From JBBDYG01 sp040901765 (lineage in GTDB: Bacteria; Planctomycetota; Planctomycetia; Pirellulales; Lacipirellulaceae): a stretch of DNA of 9,147 nucleotides. A model generated the notes under the pieces. The model was not told the origin of the DNA. It was given only the letters and a program-made list of their open reading frames with translations, and made no database searches. A program made the position numbers and the translations under genes. The stretch spans positions 1 to 9,147 of the forward strand of contig JBBDYG010000008.1 in NCBI GenBank assembly GCA_040901765.1. Direction: 5' to 3'. This document shows, piece after piece, positions 7,514 through 9,147 of this stretch. Position 1 is the first letter of the stretch; each line of letters starts with the position of its first letter.

Positions 7514-7716
7514 ACGAGCTACCAGATGCCCGATCCGCCAAAGAACGCTCCGAACTAATTGCCCGAATCCGTCGGCCGGGTGAGCTTGCCGAGGCGTTCG
7601 ATTGGGATCAAGCCGGCCAGGGCGATGTGCGAGAACTGCGGGCGCGGGGAGTCGGTCGAGGCGGAACGCTAATCAAGTTGCCGATTGGCCGGCTGGGTCG
7701 GGTTACCGCTCGATAG
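7486..7716 (+). pseudogene. Unrecognised coding-like fragment after the esterase
   Basis: In the frame ending at TAG 7714-7716 the translation looks protein-like, rich in Ala, Glu, Arg and Leu: DELPDARSAKERSELIARIR, then GELAEAFDWDQAGQGDVREL, then GGTLIKLPIGRLGR. There is no ATG, GTG or TTG in frame at a sensible place, and the frame begins inside the 3' end of the esterase gene. I do not recognise the family. The minus strand of part of it is also open (MHGTVEPVV... frame). It may be the C-terminal remnant of a gene disrupted when the present junction formed. Confidence 0.3.
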
Positions 7717-8040
7717 GTCCGCCAAAAGCCTTCACGGGTAAGGCGATCGACTTTGGGCGTCGTGCGATAGAAGCTCCGTTCGCGGACGGCTTTCATAAAA
7801 TGGACGACAGGTTCCACTGTGCCATGCATCAGCCAATTTTACCGCCGCAGAAAACTCCTAAACTTTGCCAACCGGTAAGGCATAAGCTGATAGAGGGAAT
7901 GCTTTGGACTCTCGCGATGGGGCGACCGAGTGCGTTTTCATAAGCGACTCGCCAGGATCCCTGAATGGGCGCTGGCGGTGAGGGGTCGAGGCGGGAAAGC
8001 GGGTCGCTGATTAAGCTGTTAGGTTGGCCGACGGGGCGAC
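7654..8040. repeat. Pair of degenerate direct repeats
   Basis: Segments 7654-7702 and 7984-8040 are similar in the same orientation. Both start with GGTCGAGGCGG and share, with gaps, an (A/G)ATCAAG/ATTAAG and TTGGCCG core. In translation both carry G-(S/T)-LIKL followed by P-x-GRL. They may be two decayed copies of one dispersed element. Identity was estimated by eye and is moderate. Confidence 0.35.
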
Positions 8041-8286
8041 TGAACGAAATCCAATGGCTGTTCGTTCCGACTTGTTGCTCCCGCTGCCCACTTTGCGCGG
8101 ACCAGTCCGCTGAGGCATTGCTTTGGTAGGAGTTCTGCCCGGCGGACGCGGATCGCGGTTATGTTTGATAGGGTCCATTCCAATGACCCACAACCAAAGT
8201 TTGTGCGCACTGTGTGCGCATCTGTGTGTCAAAACTGATTAAATCTGACAGTTTTTGGGCTCCTGCCGATTGTGATACGGCGCATG
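7717..8286. other. Gene-poor region without a supported gene
   Basis: Short open frames exist on both strands (for example 7602-7943 plus and 7608-7829 minus) but lack RBS, domain or convincing composition. Apart from the second copy of the degenerate repeat, it holds an imperfect palindrome at 8171-8189 (GGGTC...GACCC), a GTGCGCA direct repeat near 8202-8219, and an AT-rich hairpin at 8230-8257 (CAAAACTG / CAGTTTTTG) that could be a weak bidirectional terminator. Confidence 0.4.
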
Positions 8287-8319
8287 AAAAAACCCTAAGT
8301 CATTGCTGACAAAGGGTTT
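8287..8319 (-). terminator. Intrinsic terminator of the truncated tRNA-Lys
   Basis: On the minus strand an outer stem AAACCCT/AGGGTTT (8319-8313 and 8296-8290) encloses a small internal loop and an inner GTCA/TGAC stem. The outer stem is followed by a run of six Ts (8292-8287). It begins about 8 bases after the tRNA discriminator base, the expected place for a tRNA terminator. Confidence 0.75.
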
Positions 8320-8326
8320 CTTCAAG

Positions 8327-8368
8327 TGCCCCCTCTTGGACTCGAACCAAGAACCTACTGATTAAGAG
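8327..8368 (-). other. 3' half of tRNA-Lys(CUU), probable attachment-site copy
   Basis: Read on the minus strand, this is the anticodon loop CTCTTAA (anticodon CTT), the 3' anticodon strand TCAGT, the variable loop AGGTT, a perfect T-arm (CTTGG, loop TTCGAGT, CCAAG), the 3' acceptor strand AGGGGGC and discriminator A. CCA is not encoded. The 5' neighbour (GTCGC) cannot pair with TCAGT, and no D-arm or 5' acceptor strand is present up to 9147. The homology therefore starts exactly at the anticodon loop. This is not a working tRNA. Its best explanation is the displaced end left when a tyrosine-recombinase element inserted in a tRNA-Lys gene. The native-looking terminator beyond it implies that lower coordinates are the original chromosome and that the element extends rightward. 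Confidence 0.8.
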
Positions 8369-8567
8369 GCGACCCTTATGAATGTCTTGCAACTGGCGTA
8401 AACACTTATCTGGCAATAGATTGCGTGCGAACCAACTCGCTCACAACAGTACACATATTACACGATTTCATAAGGTTTGCAATGGGTTCTGTGCCGTTTG
8501 CAGTTCGCCGTTCTGCGAGTGTCGTAACCTTCGTTCGGCGACGGATTGCGACGTTTAGTAACGTCAC
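8369..8567. other. Region between att-like tRNA fragment and zinc-ribbon gene
   Basis: No supported gene is present. The sequence is less GC-rich than the left part. A small perfect hairpin (ACGTT, loop TAGT, AACGT) at 8551-8564 sits just after the zinc-ribbon stop codon on the minus strand but has no T-run. If the attachment-site reading is right, this is the terminal end of the element. Confidence 0.4.
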
Positions 8568-8789
8568 TCATATCTCACTTGTCGGCCAATGCTCAAACTT
8601 CTCGCGGCAATCGGGGCATAAGCCAATGCAATTGGCGTTCGGCACGTTGGGGGCGTAGTCAATCTCGGACCACCCTTCTGCAAGAGCATGCCCACAGTCT
8701 GGAAGTTGGGTTCTAGCATCACACGCGATGCACGCTAGCGATAATTGAGCGTCTGTCGAACGGAATTCCGCGGCATGAACGGATTGCAT
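8568..8789 (-). CDS. Small six-cysteine zinc-ribbon protein, hypothetical
   Basis: The product is 73 residues. Cysteines lie at 20, 23, 32, 54, 58 and 61: a CIAC knuckle, a DCGH segment and a CPDC knuckle, separated by an acidic/aromatic linker (GWSEIDYAPNVPNANCIG). Two CxxC knuckles of this kind form a zinc-ribbon-like fold; I do not recognise a named family. Start choice is well supported: GGAGGA lies 7 bases before the ATG (plus 8796-8802), the strongest RBS in the right part of the window. It lies inside the putative element, downstream of the structured leader and a terminator-like hairpin, so expression may be controlled by attenuation. Small ribbons on mobile elements are often regulators or nucleic-acid-binding accessories; here that is only a guess. 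Confidence 0.7.
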   Translation of the reverse strand: MQSVHAAEFRSTDAQLSLACIACDARTQLPDCGHALAEGWSEIDYAPNVPNANCIGLCPDCREKFEHWPTSEI

Positions 8790-8820
8790 GTACAGTTCCT
8801 CCGATTTTTAGTTCTTTAAT

Positions 8821-8878
8821 AAAAGCCCGTCGCAAAAAAGCGATACTTTTTGGGCGACGGGGGCGCAGGCCCAAAAGT
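8821..8878 (-). promoter_or_regulatory. Terminator/anti-terminator pair before the zinc-ribbon gene
   Basis: On the minus strand CCCGTCGC (8861-8854) pairs with GCGACGGG (8833-8826), extended by an inner AAAAAG/CTTTTT stem (8851-8846 with 8840-8835), and TTTT follows at 8824-8821: a terminator shape 30-odd bases before the ATG. An alternative stem, ACTTTTGGGC (8878-8869) with GCCCAAAAAGT (8855-8845), has one bulged base and uses the 5' side of the inner terminator stem. The two cannot form together. This is the arrangement of an attenuator. Confidence 0.55.
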
Positions 8879-8880
8879 GC

Positions 8881-9018
8881 GGGGGGAGCGCAGTCAAGGA
8901 CGACCGGTGGGGAGGGGCACCCGGTCTGCACAAGCGGAGGAACGAAGCGCGGAAGATCGGGGAGGAGGCCGCGCCGGTCGCTTGTGAAATCCTTGACGGC
9001 GCGGGGGGATAGCCCCCC
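8881..9018 (-). ncRNA. Highly structured leader or stand-alone RNA (candidate)
   Basis: Nested perfect complements are visible. P1 is GTCAAGGA 8893-8900 with TCCTTGAC 8990-8997, prolonged by GCGC 8888-8891 with GCGC 8999-9002. P2 is GACCGG 8902-8907 with CCGGTC 8921-8926. P3 is CACAAGCG 8929-8936 with CGCTTGTG 8979-8986. P4, within P3, is GCGCGG 8947-8952 with CCGCGC 8969-8974. A G6/C6 hairpin (9003-9008 with 9013-9018) can be replaced by pairing of the 8881-8886 G-run with the 9013-9018 C-run, closing P1 further. P2 and P3 lie side by side inside P1, making a three-way junction. Because inverted repeats read on both strands, orientation is inferred from the minus-strand gene and T-run. Open frames here (9036-8719 and others) are proline/arginine-rich and look like artefacts. 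Confidence 0.55.
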
Positions 9019-9147
9019 AAGAAATAAAAGACTCACCGCAGGTGCCCGCCGAAGTGACAGCAGTCACGCTGCGCAAGGTGGCGCGAAGGGAGCGCTAGCA
9101 GCCCGTTGAACAAGTGTCGTTTTCTAGGCGACGAGCGTGAGGGCTGG
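9019..9147. other. Right-edge region with small hairpins
   Basis: No gene is supported. Two compact hairpins are visible: CACC-GCA-GGTG at 9034-9044 and GTGAC-AGCA-GTCAC at 9054-9067. They may be further stems of the structured RNA. The words around CTAGCAGCCCGTTGAACAAG (9095-9114) recall insertion-sequence ends seen in planctomycetes, but only one end would be in the window. Confidence 0.35.

Noticed and set aside
7602..7943. 113-residue plus-strand open frame
   Set aside because: No RBS, no domain and mixed composition; competing open frames on both strands suggest decayed or non-coding DNA.
8327..8400. Complete tRNA gene
   Set aside because: The 5' acceptor strand, D-arm and 5' anticodon strand are missing, so only a 3' fragment is supported.
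8425..8658. 77-residue plus-strand open frame
   Set aside because: It is largely antisense to the zinc-ribbon gene and has no RBS or recognisable domain.
8719..9036. Protein-coding frames over the structured region (for example 105 residues on minus)
   Set aside because: They are Pro/Arg-rich, lack an RBS, run through perfect stems and overlap the zinc-ribbon gene.
1..9147. CRISPR array or defence locus
   Set aside because: No regularly spaced direct repeats and no cas, nuclease or restriction genes. The MoxR/vWA operon lacks the extra partners of known defence versions.

Overview
The window looks like chromosomal DNA of a GC-rich planctomycete, most likely a Pirellulales-type lineage. This is inferred from three things: a secreted enzyme with a PEP-CTERM tail, a MoxR/DUF58/BatA-type operon led by a coiled-coil membrane protein, and tandem ATCCGCAATCCGAA-like intergenic words. 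No 16S or other phylogenetic marker is present.

Left part (1-5640). Four genes are packed on the minus strand and transcribed from about 5615 toward 179: a 549-residue membrane/coiled-coil protein with eight clustered cysteines, a MoxR-family AAA+ ATPase, a soluble DUF58 protein and a BatA-like vWA membrane protein. The first/second and third/fourth genes overlap by 4 bases. The second/third pair is separated by a long imperfect inverted repeat. A perfect TATAAT and a good Shine-Dalgarno site precede the first gene. In this family the MoxR ATPase is thought to act as a chaperone-like machine on the vWA proteins, at or in the membrane. The substrate cannot be read from sequence.

Middle part (5640-7720). 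This is a lower-GC patch of secreted-protein genes and remnants: a minus-strand remnant resembling one repeat of a beta-propeller protein, a formylglycine-generating-enzyme-like (SUMF1/EgtB/PvdO) gene cut off after about 110 mature residues although its promoter, RBS and signal peptide look intact, a complete secreted alpha/beta hydrolase with a PEP-CTERM anchor, and an unrecognised coding-like fragment immediately after it.

Right part (7720-9147). After a gene-poor stretch with a degenerate repeat pair comes the 3' half of a tRNA-Lys(CUU) gene on the minus strand (8327-8368), still followed by its terminator hairpin. Homology to a tRNA begins abruptly in the anticodon loop. This is the classic footprint of a tyrosine-recombinase integration into a tRNA gene, so everything to the right of 8368 is probably the distal end of an integrated element. 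That end carries a small six-cysteine zinc-ribbon protein with a strong RBS. Upstream of the gene lies an unusually structured region of about 200 bases with nested perfect stems and two pairs of mutually exclusive helices, one of them a terminator-like hairpin just before the gene. This looks like an attenuator or riboswitch-like leader, or a stand-alone structured RNA, and is the best candidate here for something undescribed.
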